DNA of 64,000 bases from Moniliella sp. 'wahieum' (lineage: Eukaryota > Basidiomycota > Moniliellomycetes > Moniliellales > Moniliellaceae), in the NCBI GenBank assembly GCA_003971905.1, contig RSEE01000046.1, positions 248,001 to 312,000 on the forward strand. The letters run 5' to 3'. The position numbers were made by a program, and so were the translations under genes. The notes under the pieces are model-generated. The model saw only the letters and a program-made list of their open reading frames with translations. It ran no database searches and had not been told where the DNA came from. Of this stretch, positions 24,319 to 36,194 are shown in pieces (position 1 is the stretch's first letter; every line of letters begins with the position of its first letter).

Positions 24319-26393
24319 CTACGTTCGAGGGTCATCCACGGAAGAAGCCGAGGCAGTCTGTTGCCGGTCCCACGTGGTGTGTACCCTTTGGATCAAGCCG
24401 GAGCCCAAGGTGGTTCCATCAAAGTCCCACACGGCCGCGACCTGGCCTGGTGCAACACCATGAATGACCTGGTCAAATGTGATCTGGTACCATCCTTGCT
24501 CGCGCCCTCGCCAGTCGGGTGGAAAGGCAAGGCGCTGACGGGGAGGGAGGAAACAAGACGGATGGTGCCCGAAACGGGAACTTGACAATGTCGAATTTGC
24601 GTCTGGACTCGGTGGCCGGTCGGGCTGGTGGTCGCGGCGGGCGGAGCGCCGATCCAATCAAACCGTTCTTTGGAGATGTACACTTGCTCACACAACAAAG
24701 CTGGGTGTCGGTTCCCGTCAACGACGTAGATCACTGCTTCCATTTGCTTGGTGGTTGGGTTGAGCACATGCGCTTTGCTCGCCACGTACGCCTTTTCCGG
24801 ACGGCCGGCAATCCGCGCATTCTGGCCCAACGTCAAGGTGTGAATTCCCGAATGTTCAGCCAGGACGGCACCTGTTTCCAGATGGATCATCTTACCTGGC
24901 GCCGACGCCTGAACAGGCAGGAAGTTGGCTACAAATGAGGCAAAGGGGCTGGCCAGAGAAACGCCCATGCGTGGGCCTCGGCCAAGACGAGGGCGCAAAG
25001 CGGTGGAAGCTGAGGATTCGGCCGCAGGGGGGGGGAAGTCACAATTCCTGCTAACCTTTCTGCGAGCTCGATGCGAGAGGGCACCTGGGCCGAGCTGGTC
25101 TTTTGACGTTCACCCACAAAGCACAACCCCATGCTTTCGGCCCGCTCGGCCGTCGGCAACCCCAGCTGTTTCGCCATCTTTTTAACGTCGGGCTTGCGCA
25201 TGTCCGACAAGGGGAACACAACCTAAAGCCAAGATGGATGTTAATGCTGTTCCTCGTGAACGAGTTTAGAGAGAGAGGGGGGGAGGGGAGCATACATAGC
25301 GCAACGCATCTTGGAGGACGCTGCTCATATAGTAAGTTTGGTCCTTGATTGGGTCGGAGGATCGGATCAAGCGTGGTTGGGGTTGACCAAGCGTATCGCG
25401 ATCCCAGCGTACGCCGGCGTAGTGACCAGTCGCGAGCCAGCACTTGCCCTGGGCAGCACGGTGCTCGAGGTAGGTAGGTGAGAGAGCATGGGCGGTCTGG
25501 GCCGTGCCGGACACTTTGGGGTGCCCAAACAGCTCCCGAATCAGCGCACCAAACTTGATGGACCGATTGCAGGATACGTCTGGATTGGGCGTGTGTCCCT
25601 CGCCCCACAACTCGAGGGCGGGCTCGAACACGTCAGTCCAATATTGGCGACTCAAATCGACAAAGTGGATGGGCAAGAGCGGAGAGGCAGGCGAGGTGGC
25701 GCTGGTGGCGCTCTGTGGCGGGCGTGAATCGGAGCGGAGAATGGGCTGCTGGATAGGGATGGGGGTATAGGTGGGAAACTTGCGCTGCATAGCGCGGCGC
25801 AAATAAGCCGTGACAGTTTGGACGTCCTTCCAGTCCTGCACCCACTCGCATCCATCGGCCCCACCCGACGCGCCAGGCTCAAAGTCGTCGCCTTCGTCGA
25901 GCGAGTTCCAGTTGCGCATAAAGACGACATGGACCTCGTATTTGGGCTTGCTGGGGTCAAGCGCTGAGGGCGCAAGGCAGATGCGGGCGAGGGTTGTGCT
26001 CGAGTCGACGCCACCGGACAAGGCAACGACAATGGTATCGCCCTCTTTGGGGCCGCCGAAGCGAGCCTCGAGCTCAGCGCAGGTGGCAGGCGGAACAAGG
26101 GCGGCCGGCAGAGGAGCGGGTGGGGGTGGGTGGCTGCTACGTGCAATAGGGGCAGCTGGGGCGGCAGCGGCGGCAGCGCGGTGGATGAGTGGTAGGAAAC
26201 CGCACGCCAAGACGCCGGACGAAGGCGTAGGTGGGTGCTGGGGTGGGGGATGGCGGGGGAGGAGGCGCGCTCTCCTGGCGGCGAGTGCGAGGGAGCGAGT
26301 GTGTGTGGGGCGGCGGAAACGGGGCGCGCGGGGCGAGGGCGGGGGGGGGGGCATGTCGGGCGCAGCAGCAAGGGCGGCGCCGGTGGAAGCCAA
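24319..26393 (-). CDS. SLM3: Mitochondrial tRNA-specific 2-thiouridylase (MTU1/SLM3 family)
   Basis: Adds sulfur to U34 of mitochondrial tRNAs for Lys, Glu and Gln. The N-terminus is Arg/Ala/Pro-rich, as expected of a mitochondrial presequence. The PP-loop SGGVDSS lies near residue 125; then come [13 protein letters not shown] with the first active cysteine, ATGHYAG, and DQTYYMS. A 73-bp intron (25223-25295) precedes [15 protein letters not shown] and MGLCFVG with the second cysteine. The beta-barrel C-terminus includes [13 protein letters not shown] and ends after [19 protein letters not shown] segment rich in P/S/A around 25.0 kb has no counterpart in typical family members. It may be an insertion or a mis-spliced intron beside a C8 tract. 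There is a frame break near 24.5 kb. The gene is transcribed away from CFD1, whose start is about 290 bp upstream. Confidence 0.92.
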
Positions 26394-26679
26394 GCTGCGC
26401 GGAGGAGAACGTCGGGAGCGCCACTTTACTTTTGCGTGTGGTGCGCCCGAAGGAATTTTTGGTGGGTGGCACGCGCTGGGTGCGATTTTATTTCCAGCGC
26501 TCCCGCCAATCTCCGGCCCCGGCGCCCGAGGCGGACATTAGGCCAAGGCAAGAGGCCGCGTCGAAAAAAAAGGCGGGCAATAAAACGTCATCCGACAAGC
26601 CGCCCATCGAGGGAGAGATGGGCAGCAGCAGCACACGCGGCTCCCACCACAGCTCCGCTTTCTGCCCCCCATCGCACCA

Positions 26680-27751
26680 TGTCTGCTGCCGTTTCGCATC
26701 GCAGCAAGGCCCCGATGAGAAGATCATCCGCCGTCTGTCCCAGGTCAACAACATTATCATCGTCCTCTCTGGCAAAGGCGGTGTGGGCAAGTCGTCGGTA
26801 GCTGCGCAGCTGGCCTTGTCGTTGTCTTCCACTCCAGTTCCTGCCACGCTCTCCCGGCCGGCACAGCCCCAACCGGAAGTTTTGCCAGGTGGCGAGGCTC
26901 CTCCCCCGGACAACCAGACAACAACCTACCTCCCTCGGGTGGGCATCCTCGACGTGGACTTGACTGGTCCCTCTACGCCGCGCATGCTTGGGCTGGAAGG
27001 GTCAAGCGTCAAGCAATCGTCCGATGGATGGGTGCCCGTGTACGCGATGCATCTCAACGTCTTGCGGTAATGTCGGTCGGATTCCTGCTGAAGAGCAAGA
27101 ACGATGCGGTGATTTGGCGGGGCCGAAAAGAATGCGATGATCAAGCAGTTTTTTGGGCGACGTGCGTTGGGGCAAGCTGGACTACCTTGTGATTGATACT
27201 CCTCCTGGTATGTCGTGTCCCGTCCCCCTCCTGCTCCGATTGGGGCAGGACGTCCTGAACAGTCCTGACCCGTATTTCTTTCTGCAGGAACATCGGACGA
27301 ACACATTTCGTTGCTCGAGTACTTGCGCGTCTTCAATCCGACTGCAGTCCTGGTCACCACACCGCAAGCCGTGTCATTAGCCGACAATCTCCGCAGCCTC
27401 GATTTCACACGCAAGACGGGTCTTCCCTTACTCGGTCTGATTGAAAACATGAGCGGGTATGTCTGTCCGCACTGCAACCGAGTGCACCAACGTGTGGGGT
27501 CGGGGCGGGGGGCAAGCTCTTGCCGAAAAGGAAGGCATCCACTTTCTCGGCCGCATTCCTATTGACCCGGGCTTGGTCCGCGTCCTGGACGATGCCAAAG
27601 ACAAGCGGTCCAAATTGCCACCACCGAGTTAACGTCACTGGGGATTAACCAACCCTTGGCCGAAGGGTCGGACCTTAACGGCCCCCAAGCTCCAGTGGCT
27701 GCGGCAACAGGGCAACCAACGGGAATGGCCAACCTAGTGGGACCTTGTTGA
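26680..27751 (+). CDS. CFD1: Cytosolic Fe-S cluster assembly scaffold ATPase (CFD1/NUBP2)
   Basis: P-loop NTPase of the Mrp/NBP35 class that, with NBP35, assembles 4Fe-4S clusters in the cytosol. Visible: [20 protein letters not shown] (deviant Walker A), [27 protein letters not shown] split by an 80-bp intron (27208-27287), then [19 protein letters not shown], and [11 protein letters not shown] as the CxxC cluster ligands, followed by [11 protein letters not shown] in a shifted frame. The ATG at 26680 is preferred because it gives the usual short N-terminus, but a base error lies between it and the P-loop. Further single-base breaks occur near 27.07, 27.13, 27.15 and 27.5 kb. The C-terminus carries about 40 Ala/Gln/Pro-rich residues beyond the usual end. 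It shares a short divergent promoter with the MTU1 gene. Confidence 0.92.
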
Positions 27752-27754
27752 GCC

Positions 27755-28260
27755 AGACCGTCCTACGCCGCTATCGTTCTTCCCAAACGTTCCCCATTTT
27801 CCAGGAGAACACGGCAAATCGTCCCGCCTCGCCCACGAGCAAGCTCACAAGTCTGAGCGGGAAGCTCATGCCACAAGTAAAACGGACGTGTGAGCAAACT
27901 ACGTCTCGCTCCGTATGCGTCTACACTCGTTGGAATAGATCTGAGGGAACTACAGGGAACTCCTACATGCGTTGCGCAGAAAGCAGGTGCGGTTGATTGC
28001 ACAGTGCACATAATTTTTGGGGAGCACAAGCTTGGCGGATCAGGCATGTACACAGGTGACTGAATAGAGAATCCAACCCTCCAGCAGTGCGGCTCAAGTC
28101 CATGGAAGAGAGCATACGGTGCACAGGTTTGCCGTGCAAAAGGCTCTGAACGACCAAACCGAAGGATCAGGGCGAGGACAACAACCTGCAGCACGGCAAT
28201 AGGAAAACAGGAGTGTTACGCCTGGCAAGCTGTTCCAACCCGGGGGAGAGAAGTGCACCA
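27755..28260. other. Convergent intergenic region
   Basis: Sequence between the 3' ends of CFD1 (+) and RPL43 (-). It contains no supported gene, RNA or repeat and presumably holds both 3' UTRs and terminators. Confidence 0.5.
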
Positions 28261-28264
28261 CACC

Positions 28265-28720
28265 TTACGCATCCGAAAGCTCGCGCAGACGGCGGATGGT
28301 GCTGCGGACGGTAGCAGCAGCCGTGGTGGAGAGAGCCCAGGCACCACCCGCGACCTGCTTCTTGCAAGCACGGCAGTCCCAGATGCCGACCGCGCGCCTC
28401 TTGACAGCGTCCTTGCCGCAAAACGCGCACGTGTACCGCGCGTGCTGGGAGATCTCAATCTTCTTGACCTGCCGACGCAAGGTGGAACCGTAGCGGGTAC
28501 CGTACTTGCCGGTAATGCCAACCTTCGTGGTACGCTTGGACTACGGTGGAAAAAAGAGGCAAGGTCAGTTGGTCGTGTCGCGCTGTGCGGATGGGCAGGG
28601 TGCCAAAGGGGCCTGTGCGACAGCAACTCTTGCAGAGACAAAGATTGCCCCCGAGGACAATGAACAACCCCAAACCAGCAAGGCCATGCTCCGGCGGGTG
28701 CCAGAGAAGCGACATACCAT
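28265..28720 (-). CDS. RPL43: 60S ribosomal protein eL43 (L37a)
   Basis: Zinc-ribbon protein of the large ribosomal subunit. The main exon (28265-28540) encodes [56 protein letters not shown] and ends [10 protein letters not shown], with both CxxC pairs intact and family length. The acceptor (ACCGTAG) sits exactly before the second codon. I infer a 177-bp intron (28541-28717) with donor GTATGT directly after an ATG at 28718-28720, the common arrangement of ribosomal genes with the first intron just after the start. The coding frame is unbroken. A telobox lies about 90 bp upstream. Confidence 0.93.
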
Positions 28721-28806
28721 ATCGAGAACGGGCGATCAAGTTGTTGTCGGGCGTCAGGATAAGCGTGGTGAGCGATGGACAACGGGCGGGTAGCGAAGCC
28801 AGCGGA

Positions 28807-28813
28807 TAGGGTT
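28807..28813 (-). promoter_or_regulatory. Telobox (AACCCTA) upstream of RPL43
   Basis: TAGGGTT on the plus strand, AACCCTA in the direction of RPL43, about 87 bp before the proposed ATG. Teloboxes bound by Tbf1-like Myb factors are known in ribosomal-protein promoters of several fungi. A related pair lies between the other two ribosomal genes of this window. The functional role here is inference. Confidence 0.45.
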
Positions 28814-29046
28814 GCGGCGGCGCAATAAAAATATTTTAACAGGGTGTGTCACGCTGCCTCCCCACCTGTGTCGCCCTCCAGGTAGGATCATTAATCAGTA
28901 CTCAGTCCCATTAATCGGTAGTCAGTGTAGCCAGGCCTTCTGGGACGCTGAAAGGTGAAATGTATCTGCCACTCCCCGATTGACTAACGACTGTAAGGTT
29001 ATGGGTTCCCTGGGCTTTTTCGCTAGGCCCAAAACAAAAAAAGGTT

Positions 29047-29129
29047 GGGGTACACCCGGGATTGAACCGAGGACCTCCTCTATGATTGGGTGATCCCAAA
29101 GAGGCATGATACCACTACACCATGTACCA
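29047..29129 (-). tRNA. tRNA-Pro-like gene with short intron
   Basis: Read on the minus strand it folds as a tRNA. The acceptor TGGTACA pairs with TGTACCC except at 1-72; the D arm is GTGT/TCAT around AGTGGTA; the anticodon stem CCTCT/AGAGG is perfect; the T arm is CTCGG/TTCAATC/CCGGG. The stem as drawn gives anticodon GGG with an 11-nt intron (TCACCCAATCA) after position 37. Shifting the stem by one gives TGG at the cost of a pair. The intron contains CCCAA complementary to TTGGG, the usual intron-anticodon helix. Proline identity is likely; the exact anticodon needs a covariance model. Confidence 0.7.
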
Positions 29130-29636
29130 CAGATGTCTGTGTTCCCAATACATAGAAGTACAAGTGGGGACATGGGCATCTATCCGCGCCGCGTCGTATT
29201 TGAAACGGGCAGTGACATGCTAGTGACATGGCCCTCCAATTTCCAATCCCATGCTGTCCCACACCTTCCTCTTCGTTCCTTCTCGCTCGGACTCCTGCCC
29301 GACAATGGCCGAACTGCTGAACTCTGCGGGTACGCACGCACATTTGGACCGGCCACTCCTTCGGTGTATGGCGCGTTGACGACCGAAGCGGCAGGCGAAG
29401 CGGCAGAAGCCCAAGATCATTCAGATCAAGCGTCACAGTGACGCGTCAAGCCACGGTTGTAAGCACGGACATAGTGTAGGTGACTTGCATCGAGCATCCT
29501 GCGTCCTGCATCATCGATCACATATCTGATCAATCGATGATCCTTTGGTATTGGACCTTCTTTGTGACATGTGATCGTGAGCGGTTCGCCTGCCTCCCAC
29601 CACCAGCTGGCCACCTGCTGCACTGTCTAGCCCACC

Positions 29637-30879
29637 ATGGTCGACGCTCAGCTTACTCCGGTGTCCTCGCAGCGTGCGCCGCAGCTGCTAACGATCGGCA
29701 TGGGCGCGCTCGGGGTGCTGTACAGTTTCATCCTGTCCCGTGGGGGGTGGAAGTGTCGAGCGTAGCGCGGAGCAATTATGCCCACTTGGCCTCTACGGGC
29801 GGGGGTGTGGATGTGGACAGTGCGCTGTTTGGCAAGACGGCGGGGTGGAAGCCATCGCGAGCGTTTAGTTCGTTGAGTGAGGCTGCGGACCGGACGTACG
29901 ACTATGTGTTGGTGACGGCCAAGTGTACGCCGGATGTGGCGCCGTTGTCGACGCTGATTCGGGATGCGTTGCGTCGGCCCGCAGCCACGAGACGGCACCT
30001 ACGATTGTCCTGATTCAAAATGGGATTGGGATTGAGGAGGAGGTGCACAAGTCGCTTGTCCTACCTGGCTTGGCATCCAACATCATCTCCTGCACTGCCT
30101 GGGTCGGGTCCAACTTGCTCGATGGCGGACGCAAGATTGAGCATGGCAAGTTGGAGCGACTGGACATGGGACTCTACCCTGCCTTGCCCTTGGACCAAGT
30201 GCCCGAATCAGCGCCAGAACGCGCATCGTTTCATCGCTTTGTTGAGTTGTACCGCGCCGGCGGGGGCAACGCGGTGCCCGTACTCGATATCCAGCCGCTG
30301 CGATGGAAAAAGGTGTTGTGGAATGCAGCGTGGGGGGGCTGTGTGCTGTACGGTACGTTGGGCTTGGCTTGCCGGTGCAAGCGTAGTGGGTGTTTGGAGG
30401 GCGGAGCGAGTGGAACGGTACTGACGCGGCCACTTGGTCTCGTTTGGTTCGGTGCGGCCAGCTCGCCAACCGGTGTACAGCCTGTTGCAAGATTCGTGTT
30501 TGGACGGGACGATCAGCTGGTGCGGGGCCTGATGGAGGAGATTGTGTTGATTGCGCGTGCGTGTGGGATTGGGGCAGAAGAGTATCCTGACTCGAGCGTG
30601 GATACGGCGATGAATGTGACGCTGAAGGATGCGCCTCGGTTCCAACGCGAGCGCAGGCACGTGGAGAAGAGTGGTGAGCAACCTTTCGCCACAGTTCAAG
30701 CCATCGATCTTGATTGATCTCGAGAACCAACGTCCAATGGAGTTTGTTCCCATCCTCGACTCGCTCTAACTCGTGCTCGCCTGCACAATCTGTCCACCCC
30801 TCGTCTCGACTTTGTCTGTTCCTCGCTGCGACCGATTCAGCAAGCTTTGGTCGACAAGGCCAAGGCGCAGCAAAAGTGA
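29637..30879 (+). CDS. Ketopantoate reductase-like protein (ApbA/PanE family)
   Basis: Predicted NADPH-dependent 2-dehydropantoate reductase, the second step to pantothenate and CoA. It starts at an ATG in good context followed by LLTIGMGALGVLYSFIL, the Rossmann glycine motif near residue 20. Then come VARSNYAHL, DYVLVTAKCTPD, VLIQNGIGIEEEV (the conserved QNG motif), SCTAWVG and the C-terminal helical domain (LQPLRWKKVLWN-like, SILIDLENQRPMEF, PRLDFVCSSLRPIQQAL). An intron probably lies around 30.35-30.47 kb. Frame breaks occur near 29.75 (G7 tract), 29.98, 30.52, 30.66 and 30.77 kb. Fungal genomes have several paralogues of this fold, so the substrate is not certain. Confidence 0.85.
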
Positions 30880-30971
30880 GTGGGTTACAGTCATGTCCTA
30901 CCTCGTCAATCCCAATTAATTGTCCCGCTCTTATGCACGGGATTGCTGAGGGAAATGGTCGATGGATATGC

Positions 30972-31002
<31 letters not shown>

Positions 31003-32290
31003 CGACAAAGGAAGCAGGAAACAACGGGTCATTCTTTGCTGGGCTATAAATGAAGAACCGGTTCTCGCGCTCGTCTCGCCCGTCCAAAGACGCCTGATTC
31101 GGTTCTGCCTTGCGTTTCTCGTTTGTCGTTCTTCGATCTTCCCATCTGCCTGCTCTACTTGGGATGGAGACCGAGGGCGCCGGGCGGCGTGGTTAGTAGC
31201 GAAGGGCGAAGAGCCCGAGGAGCTGGCAGGATACATGTCAGGGTGATCAGGGTGTGGGGGTGTATCGAGTGTGGGCCACTGACGATCGGGGGGGGGGGGG
31301 GGAAAGGTACGAGCTGGGGCGAGCCAGGCGAGGGACGCGGTGGAGCAGGCCAGGCCAGCGATGCTGGCGGCGAGGCACAGGGGCAGTTTCGTCTCGCAGC
31401 TCGCGTCGGCAGCTGGCATGGCTGGCGCCGTGCGGGGCGCCGCCGTCAGGGTGGTGGCGGCGGGTGGGGGTGGGCGGTGCAGTGCCGCGGGGTGCCTGGC
31501 TTCCCAGCAGTGTTCCCACTGGGGTCGAGGTACGACGGCTGCGACGTCAGCACGTCAACCTCTGTCACATGTCAGCAATTGAACTCGAACCCAAATATAA
31601 GCAACTCGAGCAGCCCTCCTCCATCAGGGCCTTTAGCCTCCACACGTACGTCACACGCGGCACGTACCGTCTGTCTGCCTTGGCGTATCTTCACAGTACT
31701 GTACCCGAGCCTCCCCTGTCTTTGGGGTGCCCCCTCGATCCTCGTCATCGCCTCTGTGGCGGTCATCAGATCTCAGACCGCCGTCGCAATCAGCGTCAGC
31801 AACGCCGATCAGAGCTCCCCCAAACTCAGGACTCCGTTACTCTGGAGTCCTCAGGGGACACATCCGTGCCTCAGGCCGCAGCGCCCCTCATGCACACACT
31901 CGTCTTCAAGCTCCAGCCTCATATTCATAGTGCTACGTCGGGGCATATCTCGGTAACCGCTAACTCCCAGTTGTAGTACTCAGTGCTCCCACGCACCTGT
32001 TCAACGTACTCAGCATCCGTGGATCATCGATCAGGCACTCGGTGCTCGAGCGCTCCAACATACTCAGGCACTGAGCACAGTCGTTTACGCGGTACTCACC
32101 CGATGACACCTTTTCGAGCGGTAGTGTAGTTGGCCACCCCCAGACCCCCCCCGCCCAGCAGCAGTGTCGCCGACACCGCCCGCCTGCCTACGCCACACCT
32201 GCCATCCTCTTGCATGTTGGCATGTGCCCGCTGGCAACCACCCCCTTGTCTTTGCTCCCACCACTGCCTCCCCCCCACCCCCGCGCTCTC
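30880..32290. other. Intergenic region
   Basis: Contains a GA microsatellite (about 30970-31003), a G15 tract (31288-31302) and short palindromic CTCAG motifs near 31.8-32.1 kb. Apart from the doubtful frame at 30931-31419 no gene is supported. Confidence 0.5.
30931..31419 (-). CDS. Doubtful small membrane-anchored protein
   Basis: A 162-codon frame with a plausible start (CAGCCATGC), a hydrophobic stretch near residues 13-35 and a hydrophilic remainder. It passes through a C15 tract (31288-31302), which would shift the frame easily, and ends in CT-repeat sequence that is probably not coding. No family recognised. It may be a short gene or chance. Confidence 0.22.
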
Positions 32291-32291
32291 C

Positions 32292-35200
32292 ATGGCGTCG
32301 GTCGCCACGCTGGGCGCGCCGTGGCAGGCCCGTCCGCCGCCCCACTCTGCCCGCCGCAAACGCACCCGCACCCGCCGCCCTCTTTGCTGGGCTAGCCAGC
32401 TGTCTGGCCTTTACGGGTCTAAGCAACCTCTGTCGCGTGCCCTCCCTCGCATCCACCACCGGGTCCACCGCCCACAGCACCCGCTCTCGCCCTCTGCTCC
32501 GTCGCTCCTTCCCTCCGCTCCGTTCGCTCCGCCCCGCTCCTCCCGCTCTCGCCGCGCTGCGCGCCACGACCCGCGCACGCGCACGCCATACTGCGCTCCG
32601 TCTCGGTGCTCGCAACAAACCCTTACCGCCCTTGCCGGCTGGCACGCCTGGGACGGCAGCTCGGTTTGCACAGCTGTTCCCGCCGTATCCGTATCCGGCG
32701 ACGCCGCCCACATTGCCTGGATCCGCTGGACAGGCATCGGTGCCCCCCTACCGACAGGGCCGATACGATCTACGTGGGCTCCTCTCTGCTGATCTTCCCC
32801 CGATTCAGCAAGAGCCCGGGACGTGTGGTAGTGGCAGATCTGGATGCCGGAGCGTTTTCGCACCCGTACATTTCCTTGGATCTCGTCCAGGGGTGGCACG
32901 TGGCGCGTTCTCCCGACGACCAGCCGCGCCAACTGCACCCACCACACCTACAATCACAAACTTTCCTTATCCGAGCAGTCTCGACGCCCAATGCACAGGA
33001 ACCTCGTCGACCGATCCCGCCCCCACCTCCCCGCCACACAACCACCCCCTCGCGTTTCTCGCCCCCCCACAGGGTCATAACGCCTTGCTCCCCATGCATC
33101 TAGCTCCACCCTCCCTCCTCTGCCGTACATTAACAAGAAGCATCGGCGACTCACCTTCGCGTTCGTCTCAGCCTTCTCGCATCCCGCCCGACCCCTCTCA
33201 GACCCTCTCTCAGACCCGCTCTCGGACCCGCTTTCGGACGAGAGGAGACGACCAAGATCATGCACGCGACCAAGTAACTCGGTACTCGATTTCGGCAGCG
33301 CCCGCTCCGCTCTCCCCATCTCCTCCGAACCCGAGCCTGCGACCGAGGCCGAGGCCGAAACCGAGACCGAAACGGAACCCGAGACCGAGACAGCGCAACT
33401 TGCCCATGACGCATCAAGTGCATCCAAGGACGTGGCTGGTCCAACGCGGCATCCCGATGTCCTGCCATCTGCCTCTTCTGCCCCCTCTGCCCCTTCTGCA
33501 TCTACATTCTCTCCACACCCGTCCGCCTGGCCTGCTACTGCGCGCCGCATCAAGCTCATCTTGCGCTGCCGCGCGCGGACCAGCACCAGTCCAGGTGAGA
33601 CGGTGGTGATGCGGCCGGCGTCCTCATCGCATGCACGCACGGTTTCCGCGCCGGAAGTGTCGGCCGGTGGGGGGGGAATGGATTGGGTGGAAACGCTGGA
33701 TTCGCAAGCGGGCGAGATCCCACTTAGTGCGCTGGGCACCCCGATACAGTGTTGGGTCGCATGCTGAGTTTGACGCGCGACCGTCGTAGGGCTAGGTCTG
33801 CCGGGGGGGCGGGCACGGCCACGGGCACGGCCACGGGCACGGGTGCGCGTGTGCGTATCGATCCCAATCCAGATTCCGATCCCAACTCCAATCCCGATCC
33901 CGATCCCAATCCCAGTCCCGAGATGGATTCTGATTCTGACTCGGTACGGAAGAGCGGGTTGGGACGCGGGGCCACACGCCTGCTTCCGTCCTTTCTGGGG
34001 AGATAGGAGAGAAACAAGAGGAAAAGGAAGGGGAAGGGGAAGAGGAAGAGGAAGAGGAGATCACTACGATTTCTTCACCCCTATTTTCGTACGTTGGTGC
34101 GCCTATATCTTCTTCTTCTTCTTCTTCGTACCATGGGCACCATCCACGGTCGGGGAGTAGCGTTTCTACTTCCGTTTCCACTGCCGTTTCCACCGCCGTT
34201 TCCACTGCCGTACCGAGTAGTAGCGTGGCGAGGGAGGGGGGAGGAAGTAGGGTCGGTAGGCACGCGCCTCCGTTCCAGTTCGTCCCTCCGCTCGTCCGCG
34301 TTCGCTTGGCCTGACCTGGCTGAGGCCGAAGCTGGGGCCGAAGCTGGGGCTGAAGCTGAAGCCGAAACTGGGGCAGCTGAAGCCGAAACTGGGGCTCAAC
34401 GGGGCGCTACCGCAAGCTCTACCCTTTCTCCTTCGACCGAGCCTATACCGACCGTAACCTTGCCTGCCAAGGCCAACCAGCGCGGCCGAGCCGAACCGCA
34501 AGTAGAAAGTGCGCCTGCCAACCGTTCCCTGTCGCACACCTGGCCGCGTCGAAGCGAAGTGAGTGCTCGGTTGCGGCTCGGCCCGGGTTCGTCCGATGCT
34601 ACCCCTACCCCTACCCTACCACTACCACTACGTCCACGTCTACTGCTACACCCCACACCTACGCCTTCACCTTGGCTCCGGACGTCTGTTCGGCCTCCGT
34701 CGCGGCCTGGACCGACAAGTTGGGCGGGAAGAACGTGGTCAAGAGCGGTAGAGACCCGAATGGGTGGCCAAGGTAGTGATGGTGGGGAGGGTAGGGTGGC
34801 AGGCCCAGGCCCACTCCAGTGTGCCCGGTGTGGTACGACCACGACGAGCAACGAAGAGGGTTGGAGGGCGGGCATCGCCTTCTTCCGCTCGACGGTACTT
34901 GCGCTACTGGACCTGCTGGACCAACAAACCCGGGCAGTGGAGACGATGCAAGCGACGTATGCTCATGCGCACCAGGTGCAAGCGGAGCAACTACGGCAGA
35001 GCCAAGCGACCGTCGCGGGGGTACGTGCGCAGCTGGACCAGCTCACACGGCCCAAACGCAGTACGTGCCGAGGCTGCCGCGCAGGCCCGCACGCTCGCTG
35101 GAGTCCAACGTGAATTGGACCAGGCGCGGACGAGGCGGTGCGAGCGCGGGCTGAAACGTTGGAAATCAAGGCGCGCCTACACGAGCTCGGGGGCCAGCAA

Positions 35201-36192
35201 CAACAGCAGCAACAACAGCAGCAGCAGCCGCAACCGCAACCGCTGCAGGAGATCCAGGACGTACTGGGACGGGAGACGGCACGTTCTGATTCGGTGGGAC
35301 GACAAGGGACACGCTTGGTCTCCCTGGACCGTCTGCACACGAAGAGGCGCCAGTGGGACCGAGGAAACGCAGCGCGAGGAGGATACGAGCGCGGTACCTC
35401 CCGAGCTTGATCAGGTGGAAGCGGAAGACCCGCTTGCGGAGACGGGAGACCGAAGTGCCCCCAGCCAAGGCGGGGAGCGGGCGCACACGCACGCGCCTGA
35501 ACCGGCGCGCAATCGTCTGATGTGGCAGGTCTCGCACCAGGGCCAGGGACGTCAATGTGTCATGGCCGGGTGCGAGGAAGCGGTCCCTACGCTGACGCGG
35601 ATCTGCGCAGGCGAAGGAAGGCGAATCGAGGCTCACAGGATCTCCCGTGGGCGGTGTACGTGGCGTACGTGGCACACCTACTTCAGAGGCAGCAGCAGCA
35701 GGGGAGCTGGGGAAAAGCGGTACGTTGTTGGGGCGCTCTGGCGACGAACATGGTTCGTGGTCGCGTCGATCGGGATCGCTTGGGCGACGGGTGCGGAGCA
35801 AACGTTACAGTGACCTAGTGAGCACTGCGATTCCATTGTGCTCGGTGCCCAGGGCGGGCACAACAGGCGCAATCCCAGAGGAAGGAAGGCTCGCTGGTTC
35901 CCTACCGCCCTGGCAGCCCGAGGGAGCCGACGTATCATCCGCGCAACAGCAGCACACACACGTACCTCTTTCCACTCTGGGCGGAGGGGAGGACCTGGGC
36001 CGAGACCTGGACCTAGGCGGTGTTGGGGAAGACCGGCACATCTCCATGTGCTTCGACACCGAAAGGATCGGAACAGGAGAGGTCACCCGGTTGGCCGCCC
36101 GTGTCAGCTGTTCGGATGGGATCCCGTCCTGTTGCTCTGCTGCCCGCCCAGAGTGTTGGTCTCTACTTCCCCCTGACGGATGGTCATGCTGA
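32292..36192 (+). CDS. Large low-complexity and coiled-coil protein of unknown function
   Basis: Coding is traced through three frames with repeated single-base breaks. The first part (about 32.75-32.97 kb) reads VGSSLLIFPRFSKSPG and FSHPYISLDLVQGW, which look folded. Then come four LSDP repeats, alternating acidic E/T/A repeats (33.3-33.4 kb), Asp-Pro repeats (33.86-33.93 kb), a poly-Ser and Glu-rich zone, and E/A repeats near 34.33 kb. A cysteine pair (QCARCG, 34.82 kb) precedes a predicted coiled coil (LLDLLDQQTRAVETM, then HQVQAEQLRQSQATV). A poly-Gln run (35.2 kb) and an Arg/Ser-rich end follow. I do not recognise the family. It could be two adjacent genes. The ATG at 32292 is chosen for context (TCCATGG) only. 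Confidence 0.5.
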
Positions 36193-36194
36193 GC

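Noticed and set aside
26231-26650. Long frame upstream of CFD1
   Set aside because: Overlaps the MTU1 presequence in antisense and is Gly/Arg-rich; the family N-terminus starts much later, near 26680.
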